A stretch of 64,000 bases of DNA from Alteromonas pelagimontana (GTDB taxonomy: Bacteria > Pseudomonadota > Gammaproteobacteria > Enterobacterales > Alteromonadaceae). The position numbers and the translations under genes were made by a program. Positions 7,719-21,403 of the stretch are shown piece after piece. Every line of letters starts with the position of its first letter. The stretch's first letter is position 1. The notes beneath the pieces were generated by a model that was not told the origin of the DNA, made no database searches, and worked only from the letters and a program-made list of their open reading frames with translations. The stretch spans positions 3,596,001 to 3,660,000 of the forward strand of contig NZ_CP052766.1 in the NCBI RefSeq assembly GCF_002499975.2. The letters are read 5' to 3'.

Positions 7719-10509
7719 ATATCTTCAGTTTTTCCGCCAAAGACTTTGCTTCATTCAGTTCCGAGAATGTCATACGGAGGGTGCCATGTTTAACCAGTAC
7801 TTGCCTGGCTTCCTCCGCTCTTCCTAATTTATCGAGCGTATAAGCAATATGAAAATGAATTGAGGGGTTTGAGGAGTCTAACGTATAGGCTTGTCGCAAC
7901 ACGCCTAACCCAGCTAGATAGTCGCCAGATAAACTTAACAGCCACCCTTTCGTATCGAGCAAGGGCGCCGAGTTGGGCGCTTTTTGCAAAGCAGTTTCAA
8001 TGTATCTCTGTGCTTTTTCCACATCGCTGCTAGCGTAAATGTTTGCGAGATTATTTAGAATTGATTCCTTATTGGGCAAGTTATCTTTCTTAAGCAACGC
8101 TAAATAAAGAGGTGAGGCTTTATCATAGCTTTTATCAAGATAGTAAATATCTGCCAACAAGTGAGACTTAAACGCCTTATCTTCGTCATTGCCGTTCTCC
8201 CTGCTTTGGTTCAAATAGTTGATAAATTGCTCTTTACCTATTCCTCTTTTGGCGAGTTCATAAGATTTTATTAAAGGAAGTGTAAACTCAGGAGCTAATT
8301 TTATCGCTTGCGCATAAAAAGAGGAAGCTTGTTCGAGAGAGCCTCGGGCATTCGCAAGATCACCTTGCAGTAACCATAAATTTGCAGAATCACCAAACTG
8401 TTCAACAACCTCTTTAATCAACGTTTCCGCTTGATCGAGTTCATCTTGCGCTATTAAAAAGGCAATAAATTCCTGCTTTGGTTGAACCGCTTTGGGCGCC
8501 GCATTGATTGCTGACAGATAAGATTTTTTTGCGCCAGCGACGTCTGCGGCTCTCACTTGATAAGAAGTTAACGCCAATAGCTTCTGCGGTTCATCTAACC
8601 ATAAGGAGTACACGATATCTAACTGCTTTTTAGCGCCAGCGAGGTCCTTGACGTCCATCAAAATAGACGCTTTTTCCAAATGATATTCGGGTGAAAGTCT
8701 GTCTATTCCCAGCAGAGCGTTTATTTCACTAAGAGCTGCTTTGCTATTTCCTTCTTTCCGATAGATGGATATTAAAAGTTCGCGCGGTCTGACATCTTCT
8801 TTAGCCAGTGTTTTCGCCGCAAGCAGATGTTCCAACGCAGCGTCATTGCGGTTAGAGTTAATATAGATCTGTGCCGCTAGCAGTCTTGCTGGAATATTGT
8901 TCTTGTCCAGCTTTACGGCAGTTTCAATGGCTATTCTGGCCTTTTCACTATCCTTCCTCGCAAAGGCAATGCGAGCTTTTGCCACTTGACCGGCAACAGA
9001 ATCTGGATGCTTAGCGAGAATATCAGCAACAATGCGGTTGGCAGCATCGATATCATCAGTACGGATCAGCAAATCAGCAAGAAGCGCCTGATAATCTACA
9101 TTTTTAGGATATTTGGCGCTAAGTTTTTTGGCAATGGGTAAGGCTTTGTCAAATTTTTGCTGATTACTTAACAACATTGTGTTTAACCGCAGCACTTCTT
9201 CGGCCTCTGAGGCTGACAAATCGTTTGCGAGCAAATGTTGGGCTTCTTCAAACTTACCAGCGTCTAATAATACCTTCGCTTTTAATATATAATAGGCTTC
9301 TTGATTCCCGTAACGTTTTTTCAGTTCCGGTAGGATCTGCTCGCATTTAAAGCGTCGATTTAAGGTGATAAAAAGCTCGCAGTTTAGTGTGGCTAAAGGT
9401 AAATTTTGAATGACTATGGCTTCATTTTTTTCCAGTATCTTCGCGGCTTCTTTATAAGCGCCGATTCGTAGCAATGCGTCCGCTAGCATACCTAGTTGCT
9501 CCGGCGTCATTTCACGCTGGCTCATATATCGGGTCAGTTCTGAGCTGGCAATATCGAAGTTTTTATTCAAGTAACCTACAATGCCGGTAATCAGACTTAA
9601 TTCAATACGCTCATTAAGTTGTTCGTCAGAAAGCAGGCTAAGACGTTCAGTAAGTTGTTTAAGTATTTTATCTGCTTCATGCTGATTCTGAGTTAACGCT
9701 AGGATACGTGCTTTTAATAATTGGTTTTGCACATCGCCAGGCGTTTGTGCCTCTATCTTCTCAACCAACTCACTGGCCTGTTGATAATCGCCATTTTCAG
9801 CCAGCGCGCCAGCATAGCCGCGCATCGTTGCAGGGTTATCTGGAGCAATTTCGAAAGCCTTGCGATAAATCGGTAAACTGTTTTGGCCTTCCTCGGTGAC
9901 CAGCTTAGCTTTAGTCAATAATGTAAAAGGGTTACCAGGCTGAAGATCTTCTGAGTGGGTAATGAGGGTTCTCGCTTCATCAAGCTGATGTAGTTCGATC
10001 AGTTGAGTGGCTAATGCGTTGTTTGCCTCAATTGAATCCGGCGATTTACTCAATACGCTTCGATAAAGTGATATTGCATCATTTTTTCTGTTAAGCCGGT
10101 TGTAAGCAGTGCCAGCTACCAACGATACCGCTAACTCCGCTTCACTGGAAAGGGAATTGCGGTTAAGCATGGCAAAAATTTTATTGTACTGACCGGAAAA
10201 CAGATAAGCGCGAGAAAGTACAGGCATTACAAGATTAACGTCACCGCCAGCTAACAAAACTTCTTCAAATTCTTCAATAGCTTCGTTTACGTATCCGTCA
10301 ATAAGAAGAATTTTGCCCATTAAAAGTTTGGAAGGTAGATGGTCTGGATTATCTTTTAAAACCTGTTTAAGTAACAGATAAGATTCCTGAACTTCGCCTT
10401 GATTGAATGCGGTTAAAGCACTGTCGTATGACTCTGCCGCGTTGGTCAACGCCATTGCGCTGGTGCTTATGAAAATTCCCAGTAAGCAGCCTTTTAATCC
10501 GTATTTCAC
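7717..10509 (-). CDS. PrsT-like TPR protein of the PEP-CTERM/exosortase system
   Basis: Exported protein of 930 residues built almost wholly of tetratricopeptide repeats after an N-terminal signal segment (cleavage near 'AMALTNAA'). Repeats such as 'NPATMRGYAGALAENGDYQQA' and 'PEYHLEKASILMDVKDLAGA' occur throughout. Length and composition fit the PEP-CTERM-system TPR family (PrsT), implicated in surface or exopolysaccharide biogenesis. The PEP-CTERM protein gene directly upstream supports that reading. Translation starts at GTG 10509 behind GAGG. PrsT is usually annotated as a lipoprotein, but I see no clear lipobox cysteine here. Confidence 0.75.
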   Translation of the reverse strand: MKYGLKGCLLGIFISTSAMALTNAAESYDSALTAFNQGEVQESYLLLKQVLKDNPDHLPSKLLMGKILLIDGYVNEAIEEFEEVLLAGGDVNLVMPVLSRAYLFSGQYNKIFAMLNRNSLSSEAELAVSLVAGTAYNRLNRKNDAISLYRSVLSKSPDSIEANNALATQLIELHQLDEARTLITHSEDLQPGNPFTLLTKAKLVTEEGQNSLPIYRKAFEIAPDNPATMRGYAGALAENGDYQQASELVEKIEAQTPGDVQNQLLKARILALTQNQHEADKILKQLTERLSLLSDEQLNERIELSLITGIVGYLNKNFDIASSELTRYMSQREMTPEQLGMLADALLRIGAYKEAAKILEKNEAIVIQNLPLATLNCELFITLNRRFKCEQILPELKKRYGNQEAYYILKAKVLLDAGKFEEAQHLLANDLSASEAEEVLRLNTMLLSNQQKFDKALPIAKKLSAKYPKNVDYQALLADLLIRTDDIDAANRIVADILAKHPDSVAGQVAKARIAFARKDSEKARIAIETAVKLDKNNIPARLLAAQIYINSNRNDAALEHLLAAKTLAKEDVRPRELLISIYRKEGNSKAALSEINALLGIDRLSPEYHLEKASILMDVKDLAGAKKQLDIVYSLWLDEPQKLLALTSYQVRAADVAGAKKSYLSAINAAPKAVQPKQEFIAFLIAQDELDQAETLIKEVVEQFGDSANLWLLQGDLANARGSLEQASSFYAQAIKLAPEFTLPLIKSYELAKRGIGKEQFINYLNQSRENGNDEDKAFKSHLLADIYYLDKSYDKASPLYLALLKKDNLPNKESILNNLANIYASSDVEKAQRYIETALQKAPNSAPLLDTKGWLLSLSGDYLAGLGVLRQAYTLDSSNPSIHFHIAYTLDKLGRAEEARQVLVKHGTLRMTFSELNEAKSLAEKLKI

Positions 10510-10559
10510 ATCTACCTCTTCGCGGTTAATAGCATATAAAATCTTTACAAATTGTACAC

Positions 10560-10588
10560 AAAAAAGCCCCGACAGAGCGGGGCTTTTC
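10560..10588 (-). terminator. Terminator downstream of the PEP-CTERM protein gene
   Basis: Arms AAAAGCCCCG and CGGGGCTTTT enclose a 6-nt loop (10562-10587). The minus-strand read ends in a T-run. It separates the PEP-CTERM gene from the TPR gene on the same strand, so the two are probably separate transcripts or coupled by read-through. Confidence 0.8.
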
Positions 10589-10600
10589 TAATAAATTACT

Positions 10601-11413
10601 CTATCTGCGGTTTCTGCGCACCACCAGCAAACCTGCCATACATAAAAATAGCATTGCTGTTGCTGGCGCGGGAACATCAACCGGTGGGGGAGTCGTATCA
10701 ATACCGTGCGTAGTTAATGCCAGCAGCTTAAATTGGTCATTATTAGTACTCCAGCCATGGCCGCCAAAATTATTGTTATAGGCACCAATTAACCAATATT
10801 GAGCGACGGTAGAATTATCAGACAAATCAAGCGTATTATAACCTACGTCATTCTTCGAGTAGCTATCGCTAATTGCATCGCTTATAGCTACATCGGCCCA
10901 CGTTTGTCCAGAGAAGTCGGGCATAGTTGAGAAAGCTGCAATAGACAAATCAGAGTCGCCAGAAATCCAACCCAGCTGAAGACTGGTTAGGCTGACGGCT
11001 TCGCTAAATGAAAACAGCAACATGTCGGTGTAGCCCGCATTATCAATCGCATGACTGTCGCTGGAGTGAGTATGGGTTTGACTATAGCTGAGTAAGCCAC
11101 CGCTGTTGTTAGTTATATAACCAGATTCAATTTGGCCGTTTGGAGTGTTAGTATTGTATTGCCAAGGCCAACCAGCCCACCGAGTTTCCGTTGTCTGACC
11201 ACTATCTGCCCACGCTGATATTTCAAGCGTCATGTCACCGGAGGACATACTAAGCGTATTACCCCAGTTATTATTGTTCCAACTCGCGCCTGAGTTCGTT
11301 ATACCGGAATTACTGTCTTGGAAGTTCCACGTTGTATCTGACGCAAAAGCATTTCCTATGCTCAATGCACCGCAAAATAAAGCTAGCCCTACTAAAGTTG
11401 TAATTTTTTTCAT
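10601..11413 (-). CDS. PEP-CTERM sorting domain-containing exported protein
   Basis: 270-residue secreted protein. It has a signal peptide (MKKITTLVGLALF... cleaved near 'NAFA') and a serine/asparagine/glycine-rich body. The C-terminus shows the PEP-CTERM layout: a VPAP motif, a hydrophobic stretch and the basic end RRNRR. Exosortase would cut this tail and anchor or release the protein. VPAP replaces the more usual VPEP. The start at 11413 is chosen over upstream codons because GAGGAG lies 8 nt before it and a proper signal peptide begins there. The function of the body is unknown. Confidence 0.82.
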   Translation of the reverse strand: MKKITTLVGLALFCGALSIGNAFASDTTWNFQDSNSGITNSGASWNNNNWGNTLSMSSGDMTLEISAWADSGQTTETRWAGWPWQYNTNTPNGQIESGYITNNSGGLLSYSQTHTHSSDSHAIDNAGYTDMLLFSFSEAVSLTSLQLGWISGDSDLSIAAFSTMPDFSGQTWADVAISDAISDSYSKNDVGYNTLDLSDNSTVAQYWLIGAYNNNFGGHGWSTNNDQFKLLALTTHGIDTTPPPVDVPAPATAMLFLCMAGLLVVRRNRR

Positions 11414-11701
11414 TATAGTACTCCTCAATACCTTATTGCCCTTCAGCAGGAAACAGGCCACTTCTAATAAAACCAACTTTATCAATAACATGAAAGATGT
11501 TTTGTAAATATTACAACCTTCCATTGTAAAGATTACTGACAACGCAGCAGAACAGTATTTAACGCTGCCAGTCTATGATATTTCACGCTGGAGTGCGGTA
11601 TATACACCAATCCGCAGGTATGTTTATAACAGCAATGATACTGTTACTTCCTTTATGCGTATGGAATAATGCTGTTAATACAGTTATGAAAACGAGGACA
11701 T

Positions 11702-12532
11702 ATGTCAGATAACAAGCGTAAAGGAATTTATTTACTGCCTAACCTGCTCACTACGGCAGGGCTCTTTTCCGGCTTCTACGCGGTAGTTGCATCAATGAAC
11801 GGAAGGTTTGAAGCAGCAGCCATAGCGGTTTTTATTGCAATGGTTTTCGATAGTTTAGATGGCAGGGTCGCGCGTATAACTAACACACAAAGTGAGTTTG
11901 GTGCTGAGTATGATTCTATGGCTGACATGGTCTCCTTTGGTGTAGCGCCAGCTTTAGTCGCTTACAATTGGGGACTAACAGAACTGGGGAAATTCGGGTG
12001 GCTAGCTGCTTTTATCTATGTAGCAGGAGCTGCTTTACGATTAGCGCGGTTTAATACCCAGGTGGGAGTAGCAGATAAGCGTTTTTTTCAAGGATTGGCA
12101 AGTCCGGCTGCAGCGGCAGTGGTTTCAGGTCTGGTTTGGGTAGGGCAAGGCTATGGGCTGAACGGCGATGATTGGGGAGTAGTTGTTGCTTTAGTAACAG
12201 GTATTGCCGGATTACTGATGGTGAGTAACTTTAAGTATAACTCATTTAAAGAAGTTAATTGGCATGGCAAGGTTCCTTTCGTCGCCATACTTATTGTTAT
12301 GCTTATTTTTGTAGTCGTTGCTACCGAACCAGCTCTGGTATTGTTCCTGGTATTTTTGATGTATGCGCTAGCTGGCCCTATAAATACTTTCCGTACTGTA
12401 GACAAAGTTACTCTTCAGGATGTAGTGGGTGATCATGAAGAAGATGCAGACTTTCCTACTAAGGAAACCTCAGAAGCTGAATACGAAACGCCAAAGCATA
12501 CCTATGAGGCCGATGAAGAAGAGAAAAAGTAG
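11702..12532 (+). CDS. pssA: CDP-diacylglycerol-serine O-phosphatidyltransferase
   Basis: Makes phosphatidylserine from CDP-diacylglycerol and serine, the committed step to phosphatidylethanolamine, in the inner membrane. The CDP-alcohol phosphatidyltransferase signature is complete: DSLDGRVAR, then G...D...D in 'FGAEYDSMADMVSFG' at about residues 55-85. Several hydrophobic helices follow. The last roughly 40 residues are acidic and probably cytosolic. This is the integral-membrane type II enzyme, not the peripheral PLD-like E. coli PssA. It is followed by a terminator at 12565. Confidence 0.93.
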   Translation: MSDNKRKGIYLLPNLLTTAGLFSGFYAVVASMNGRFEAAAIAVFIAMVFDSLDGRVARITNTQSEFGAEYDSMADMVSFGVAPALVAYNWGLTELGKFGWLAAFIYVAGAALRLARFNTQVGVADKRFFQGLASPAAAAVVSGLVWVGQGYGLNGDDWGVVVALVTGIAGLLMVSNFKYNSFKEVNWHGKVPFVAILIVMLIFVVVATEPALVLFLVFLMYALAGPINTFRTVDKVTLQDVVGDHEEDADFPTKETSEAEYETPKHTYEADEEEKK

Positions 12533-12564
12533 GTGGTTTGTTGGTAAAATAACCATTGTGAGTG

Positions 12565-12592
12565 AAAAGCGACCGGTTGGGTCGCTTTTTTA
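12565..12592 (+). terminator. Rho-independent terminator after pssA
   Basis: Stem AAAAGCGACC with GGTCGCTTTT-type pairing, short loop and a trailing T-run, 33 bp after the pssA stop codon. Confidence 0.85.
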
Positions 12593-12612
12593 ATATTTTA
12601 CTATTTTCACTG

Positions 12613-12640
12613 TTGACCTTTGTATAGAAACCTCTAGAAT
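12613..12640 (+). promoter_or_regulatory. rRNA operon promoter 1
   Basis: TTGACC (12613-12618), 16-nt spacer, TAGAAT (12635-12640), followed by a GCGC discriminator typical of stringently controlled stable-RNA promoters. It is preceded by A/T-rich DNA suitable as an UP element. Confidence 0.8.
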
Positions 12641-12755
12641 GCGCATCCGCTTCGGCAGGAAAGTCAAAACAACGACGGCCCTGATGGCTGGTAAAGCCAG
12701 TGCTGATGCGGGTTTCAGCTGCAACCGCTGATGAAAGAAATTTCAAAAAAAAAGG

Positions 12756-12783
12756 TTGACGGCAGGAACCAGTCGCGTAGAAT
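12756..12783 (+). promoter_or_regulatory. rRNA operon promoter 2
   Basis: TTGACG (12756-12761), 16-nt spacer, TAGAAT (12778-12783), then GCGCGCC. The upstream A-tract (ATTTCAAAAAAAAA) resembles the one before promoter 3, so promoters 2 and 3 look like a duplicated module. Confidence 0.82.
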
Positions 12784-12870
12784 GCGCGCCTCGCTTCAGG
12801 GGGTTGTAAGAGACACCACTGAAGCCGTTTTGAGTGACACGCTCTTGGAAATAAAAAATTTCAAAAAGTG

Positions 12871-12898
12871 TTGACACGGAAAACGAAAGGCGTAGAAT
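12871..12898 (+). promoter_or_regulatory. rRNA operon promoter 3
   Basis: TTGACA (12871-12876), 16-nt spacer, TAGAAT (12893-12898), then GCGCC. This is the best of the three matches, with a consensus -35. It lies about 270 bp before the 16S 5' end. Confidence 0.85.
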
Positions 12899-12981
12899 GC
12901 GCCTCCCGCTTCAGGGAGTAAACTGAAGCAAGCGGTTGAAATGATTAGTCATTAACTGCTTTCTACACAGCATTTGATTCG

Positions 12982-13083
12982 TAGTGTTGTGCGACTTGAT
13001 AAGCGACGAAGGAGCATGCTGATGCATGTGACTGAGAAGCGAAGAAACCAAGCGCATCAATACGAAGCAAAGGCGCAGTAGAA
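12982..13083 (+). repeat. rRNA spacer repeat, copy A (16S leader)
   Basis: About 100 bp closely similar to copy B at 15004-15109 and partly to copy C at 15857-15950. The core GAAGGAG-CATGC-TGAT-GCATG-TGACTGAG contains a 5-bp hairpin whose arms differ between copies but stay complementary. Confidence 0.8.
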
Positions 13084-13084
13084 A

Positions 13085-13126
13085 TGTTCTTTAACAATTT
13101 ATAACAAGACAATCTGTGTGGGCACT
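13085..13126 (+). promoter_or_regulatory. boxA and 5' strand of the 16S processing stem
   Basis: TGTTCTTTAACAA at 13085-13097 matches the boxA antitermination signal of rRNA leaders. The following 13099-13126 is complementary, with a few wobbles or mismatches, to 14746-14773 downstream of 16S. This is the stem that RNase III would cut to release pre-16S RNA. Confidence 0.85.
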
Positions 13127-13167
13127 CGTTAAGAGTGTCACAACGACAATTCATATTTCGATATATT

Positions 13168-14717
<1,550 letters not shown>

Positions 14718-14798
14718 CCAAAAGTCGACGCGACATTTTTGATGCAGTGCCTACACAGATTGTTTTGTTATAGAAGATAAAGAACGAGATAGACCTAT

Positions 14799-14874
14799 GG
14801 GGCTATAGCTCAGCTGGGAGAGCGCCTGCCTTGCACGCAGGAGGTCAGCAGTTCGATCCTGCTTAGCTCCACCA
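14799..14874 (+). tRNA. tRNA-Ala (anticodon TGC)
   Basis: 76-nt cloverleaf. Acceptor GGGGCTA pairs with TAGCTCC (one G-U). The D-loop is AGCTCAGCTGGGAGAG, the anticodon loop CTTGCAC and the T-loop GTTCGATC. The CCA is encoded. It is the first of two tRNAs in the 16S-23S spacer. Confidence 0.98.
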
Positions 14875-15003
14875 TCTGCCTACAGGCACTTGCTTCGCAA
14901 GTGAGCGCGACACGCGGTTTAATCGCAGGGAAACCCTGCTGACCTAATGTCTGCTTACTAAAGAAAGCAGGTCGGGTAGAAAGTTATTGCGATGGCTTGG
15001 TTT

Positions 15004-15109
15004 GTAGTGGTGTTCGACTTGACGAGCGACGAAGGAGCATACATATAGTATGTGACTGAGGAGCGAGGAAATAAAGAGCAGCAATACGAGCCCAGACAGA
15101 AGCAAGAAC
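15004..15109 (+). repeat. rRNA spacer repeat, copy B (between tRNA-Ala and tRNA-Ile)
   Basis: Near-identical in layout to copy A (12982-13083). The core GAAGGAG-CATAC-ATATA-GTATG-TGACTGAG has a hairpin with a compensated base-pair change relative to copy A (CATGC/GCATG). Confidence 0.8.
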
Positions 15110-15186
<77 letters not shown>

Positions 15187-15415
15187 TTTCTTCCGTATAC
15201 GGCGTCAGAGAAAATCTCATGTGCTACGCGCACACCACGATTTCCTCTTCCTTATCTACGAAAGAAATACGCTAATATGGTCGGCAAAGCAGAATCCTAA
15301 TGAATAACCGCGGGTAAAGCGAGTATTGATTAGGGTTTTTTACTCTAAGGCAAGAAGGTGTTTGCTTTGCAAATATCTACCTTGTGTTGCAATCGGCAAG
15401 TTCGATTGCAAGAAA

Positions 15416-15428
15416 CGTTCTTTAACAA
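15416..15428 (+). promoter_or_regulatory. boxA of the 16S-23S spacer
   Basis: CGTTCTTTAACAA matches boxA and differs from the leader copy at 13085 only in the first base. It serves rRNA antitermination into 23S. Confidence 0.75.
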
Positions 15429-15490
15429 TTTGGAAAGCTGATATTAGTAATCAATCTAAGAAAGAGTAACTAAGAGAGATAAATAGTATG

Positions 15491-15636
15491 CAACTGAGCG
15501 TACTGTGAGTCCTCCTTGCGCAAAAGTCATCCTCTGGATGATTTTGCACTCAAGCTACTCTATCTGACTGAAAACGTGCAGCAAGTGGGTCATTTTACAC
15601 AACTGAGTGTAATGATGGTCCTCCTTGCGCAAAAGT
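15491..15636 (+). repeat. Pair of 37-nt direct repeats in the pre-23S spacer
   Basis: Copies at 15491-15527 and 15600-15636 both begin CAACTGAG and end TCCTCCTTGCGCAAAAGT, differing at a few central positions. The segment between and after them has local inverted repeats (for example TCATCC and GGATGA). No function is known to me. Confidence 0.75.
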
Positions 15637-15856
15637 AACGATGCTTTGCATCCTTATTTGGCACGAAATTGATTAGACTTGTCATGCATACAACAGAGAT
15701 TCAATTCTCACCTGAGCCCGGATAAAAAGGCGGGTCAAGGCCGCTGTTGCCACCCTTTCACGAACATTCGCTGTTCAAAAGTGGTAACAGTAAAAGAACA
15801 TTTTCTGGTATCAACCTGGTTGATAAGAGGAAATGGGCAATGATTTGGTTTCCAGA

Positions 15857-15950
15857 CAAGCGAGCTTGACGAACGAAGGCAGGAGCATACATCACGTATG
15901 TGACTAACTGAGTGAGGAAAAGGCGCGCAGGTTAGGAAGCAAAGCAGCAG
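15857..15950 (+). repeat. rRNA spacer repeat, copy C (before 23S)
   Basis: Shares the core GGAG-CATAC-ATCAC-GTATG-TGACT-GAG with copies A and B, with small insertions around it. It lies directly before the 23S processing stem. Confidence 0.7.
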
Positions 15951-15967
15951 GCCATTTAGGGTTGTAT

Positions 15968-18852
<2,885 letters not shown>

Positions 18853-19071
18853 ACAACGCCTAAATGGCTTCGAGAGAAGACCGGTGTTGTGTGTGAATGA
18901 CAAACCTAATCAAGTCAAAAGAGTAGCGAAGACTCTGACTTAGACACTAATATTATGCTTTCCAGCATTGTTAAGACCAATTAAGAATTTATGTAAGGGT
19001 GATGCTCATACTTGAAAGAGTAGTGAAATCTTCCTTACGCAATAAGACAACGCCTTATTGCAACGAGTTTT

Positions 19072-19190
19072 TGCCTGGCGACAATAGCGACGTGGCACCA
19101 CCTGAATCCATTTCGAACTCAGAAGTGAAACACGTTAGCGGCGATGGTAGTGTGGGGTCTCCCCATGTGAGAGTAGCACATCGCCAGGCT
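19072..19190 (+). rRNA. rrf: 5S ribosomal RNA
   Basis: About 119 nt. 5' TGCCTGGCG pairs with the 3' CGCCAGGC, and the internal loop motifs CCATTTCGAACTCAGAAG and GAGAGTAG are present. A strong terminator follows at 19202-19232. Confidence 0.97.
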
Positions 19191-19201
19191 CCCATTCGAA
19201 G

Positions 19202-19232
19202 AAAGGGCTATCCGCAAGGGTAGCCCTTTTTT
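19202..19232 (+). terminator. Terminator of the rRNA operon
   Basis: AAGGGCTA pairs with TAGCCCTT around a short loop, followed by a run of T residues, 12 bp after 5S. Confidence 0.9.
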
Positions 19233-19353
19233 TATGTTGATAAGTTCTCTCAGCAGGTGCGCGGCCGCCGATAACTACGTACCTCCGGTAACTATCGGCA
19301 TTTCGCTGCGCATTACGTGTATAGTCGTACTTTTAAATCATCAATTTCAGGCG

Positions 19354-19956
19354 CTAGTTGCCGCTGGATGAATTACGATTCTGGTAAAAATCGACATATT
19401 CCATTCGAGATAGCAGTTGATCGTTATTTTCATCGATATCGTTAAATGCTTCATTGACTCCGTCACGAGAAGCCTCTGCCTTTGTTAATTCGCCGCTTTT
19501 ATCGACATCCATCCGATCAAATTCTGCTTTAGCAATTCTTCCATTGTTGCTCTGCTGTGCAGGAGAGGTCCTCTGAGCTGTATTCTGTTCCAAGGCAGAA
19601 CTTTGATTATTTACTGTAGCGTCATTGTTTCCTGACTGCCCTCTCGCATAACCAGGTTCTATATCGCCCTTACTATTTTTTTGAGCTGTTTGAATTATAT
19701 CATCTTCAAAAGATTCAGGATTAGACTGCAAATAGGATTCAAATTCATTTTTACTTATTTGTTGATCTGAGTCTGTATCTATCTTGGTAAAATAGCTGGC
19801 TACACCTTCATCATCTACTTCCGCATTGGTAAGGTAACCATTACTGTTTTCATCTAACTCTGCAAAGGTGCTTTCAATTTTTTCCATGTCGTCGCCAGCC
19901 GGTGAACAAGCTGACAGGGCTGCTCCAATTACAGTGACTAAAAGTAGCTTTTTCAT
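19354..19956 (-). CDS. EF-hand calcium-binding lipoprotein
   Basis: 200-residue predicted lipoprotein (lipobox LSAC) with four EF-hand loops in two pairs: DENSNGYLTNAE and DTDSDQQISKNE near residues 35-75, then DVDKSGELTKAE and DENNDQLLSRME near 148-185. A polar Asn/Gln/Ser linker joins the pairs. The calcium-ligand positions 1, 3, 5 and 12 are mostly filled, so Ca2+ binding is likely. The physiological role is unknown. Confidence 0.8.
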   Translation of the reverse strand: MKKLLLVTVIGAALSACSPAGDDMEKIESTFAELDENSNGYLTNAEVDDEGVASYFTKIDTDSDQQISKNEFESYLQSNPESFEDDIIQTAQKNSKGDIEPGYARGQSGNNDATVNNQSSALEQNTAQRTSPAQQSNNGRIAKAEFDRMDVDKSGELTKAEASRDGVNEAFNDIDENNDQLLSRMEYVDFYQNRNSSSGN

Positions 19957-20405
19957 TTATTAGCTCCTTAACGGATTTCTCCTAAAATTTAGGAATTAAG
20001 TTCAGAGAGTTGAATACATCAACTGTGCCATATGCTCTAATCCTATGTGAAACAACAGCCTAGCTTCGAAATTCGATTATTTTTGATGAAGAGATGTCAT
20101 AGAAATGTAAACGACCGTGAAAATAATACCTAGGTAGTAACAGTTGGCGCGGAAACAACTATTGCGATTTCCGAAGAAATTGATTGCGGAGACTAAAAAT
20201 GCTCGCTAGCTATATCTATCTATTTCAGGCGCAGTTAAAGCTTCTGAACCGTCACGCCCCCCACAAAACGGTTATCAGAGAGTGTAAAAATATCTGTGTA
20301 AATGGCATTCTTATCAACTCTTTAGAAGGATATCAGAATGCCATTGTACCAAAGCTATCGAACAGTGGCGGTTGTCGTCAATCAACCGCGCATTATCGGC
20401 AACTT

Positions 20406-20981
20406 TTAATTAAAAACTACTTCACCCATAGTAGGCAAAACTTCTAAATCGTTCTTCCCAAACTCGGGATCTGTCGGGCAATTATTGACGGTTCCTTCAA
20501 AGTAGAGAGTACCTCCGGCAAGGTTAGCGTAAGCTCCCGTAGCGGAAGTTAAATTGACCTGTTCTCTTACAGTCATAGGAACACCTGTAGAACAGTAAGG
20601 ATCGCCACTTGTCGGTAAAACCTGGTCGCCTTCGCTTCTTATCACGTACTGGCGATTTATGTCTGCCATGGTGTGACTAGCGATAAAAGTTTGACTATCA
20701 ATTACTCCCAGAAGTACTCCCTTCAAGGTGATCTTTCGCTGTATTCCTTTACGTTCACGCGGAGGTATATCTTTCCATCCTGTATTAATCAGCTGAATTT
20801 CATAAACACCTAACTGCTGTGGGGAAGTGCGATTTGCAAGATCTGCCGTTTCGTAAGTTTTCACCCAACCACTTTGAGCGGAGTAGGTACCCTTTGCTAT
20901 TTTTTCCGCGGAAAAAGCAGTGAACGGTGAAATTAAAAGACTGGTAACAAGTGACACTTTAGCAATCTTGGATATACGCAT
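20406..20981 (-). CDS. Exported protein of unknown function
   Basis: 191 residues with a clear signal peptide (cleavage near 'AFSA-EKIAKG'). The mature part looks beta-rich with many glycines and two cysteines ('GDPYCSTG', 'VNNCPTD') that could form a disulfide in the periplasm. I do not recognise the family. The 422 bp upstream to the metallophore operon hold no gene I can support. Confidence 0.65.
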   Translation of the reverse strand: MRISKIAKVSLVTSLLISPFTAFSAEKIAKGTYSAQSGWVKTYETADLANRTSPQQLGVYEIQLINTGWKDIPPRERKGIQRKITLKGVLLGVIDSQTFIASHTMADINRQYVIRSEGDQVLPTSGDPYCSTGVPMTVREQVNLTSATGAYANLAGGTLYFEGTVNNCPTDPEFGKNDLEVLPTMGEVVFN

Positions 20982-21356
20982 ACGAGTTCCTTTTCGGGAG
21001 TAGTTTTATTTAAGCGTAGCTTGTATAGCTATGACAAGTACAGGTTGCTTATACTATTGCAGACAGATTAAAGATCGAAAAAAACACTGTTTTTCTAGTG
21101 CTATTTGTTGAAGGAGCAGTGCAAGTATGAGTGAGTAAAAATTCATTAGCGGAAACGCCGGGAAAACATTTCTGATGGCTCTGCTGGAGCATCTTAGCTC
21201 CAGAAGCTAGGCTAAGGAATATCCAGTTATTGTTGATTAGCTATCTTGAAGTAAAGCGCAGCTACCTTTGGCAATCTTTGGTTGTAGTGCTGAATCTAAC
21301 ATTAATAGAAACATGTGAAAGAAAAAATAAAAAGCAGGGGTCTAATTAAGGATGTT

Positions 21357-21369
21357 GTGCATAATGCAC
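21357..21369 (+). promoter_or_regulatory. Palindrome upstream of the metallophore precursor gene
   Basis: GTGCAT-A-ATGCAC is a perfect 13-bp palindrome lying 34 bp before the precursor start. It is a candidate operator; the regulator is unknown. Confidence 0.4.
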
Positions 21370-21403
21370 TTCAGCCATGTCATCTACTTTTGAAGGATTA
21401 ATT

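Noticed and set aside
20184..20447. 87-codon plus-strand frame between the EF-hand gene and the exported protein
   Set aside because: Begins at TTG without a ribosome site, overlaps the end of a better minus-strand gene, and has no protein-like pattern.
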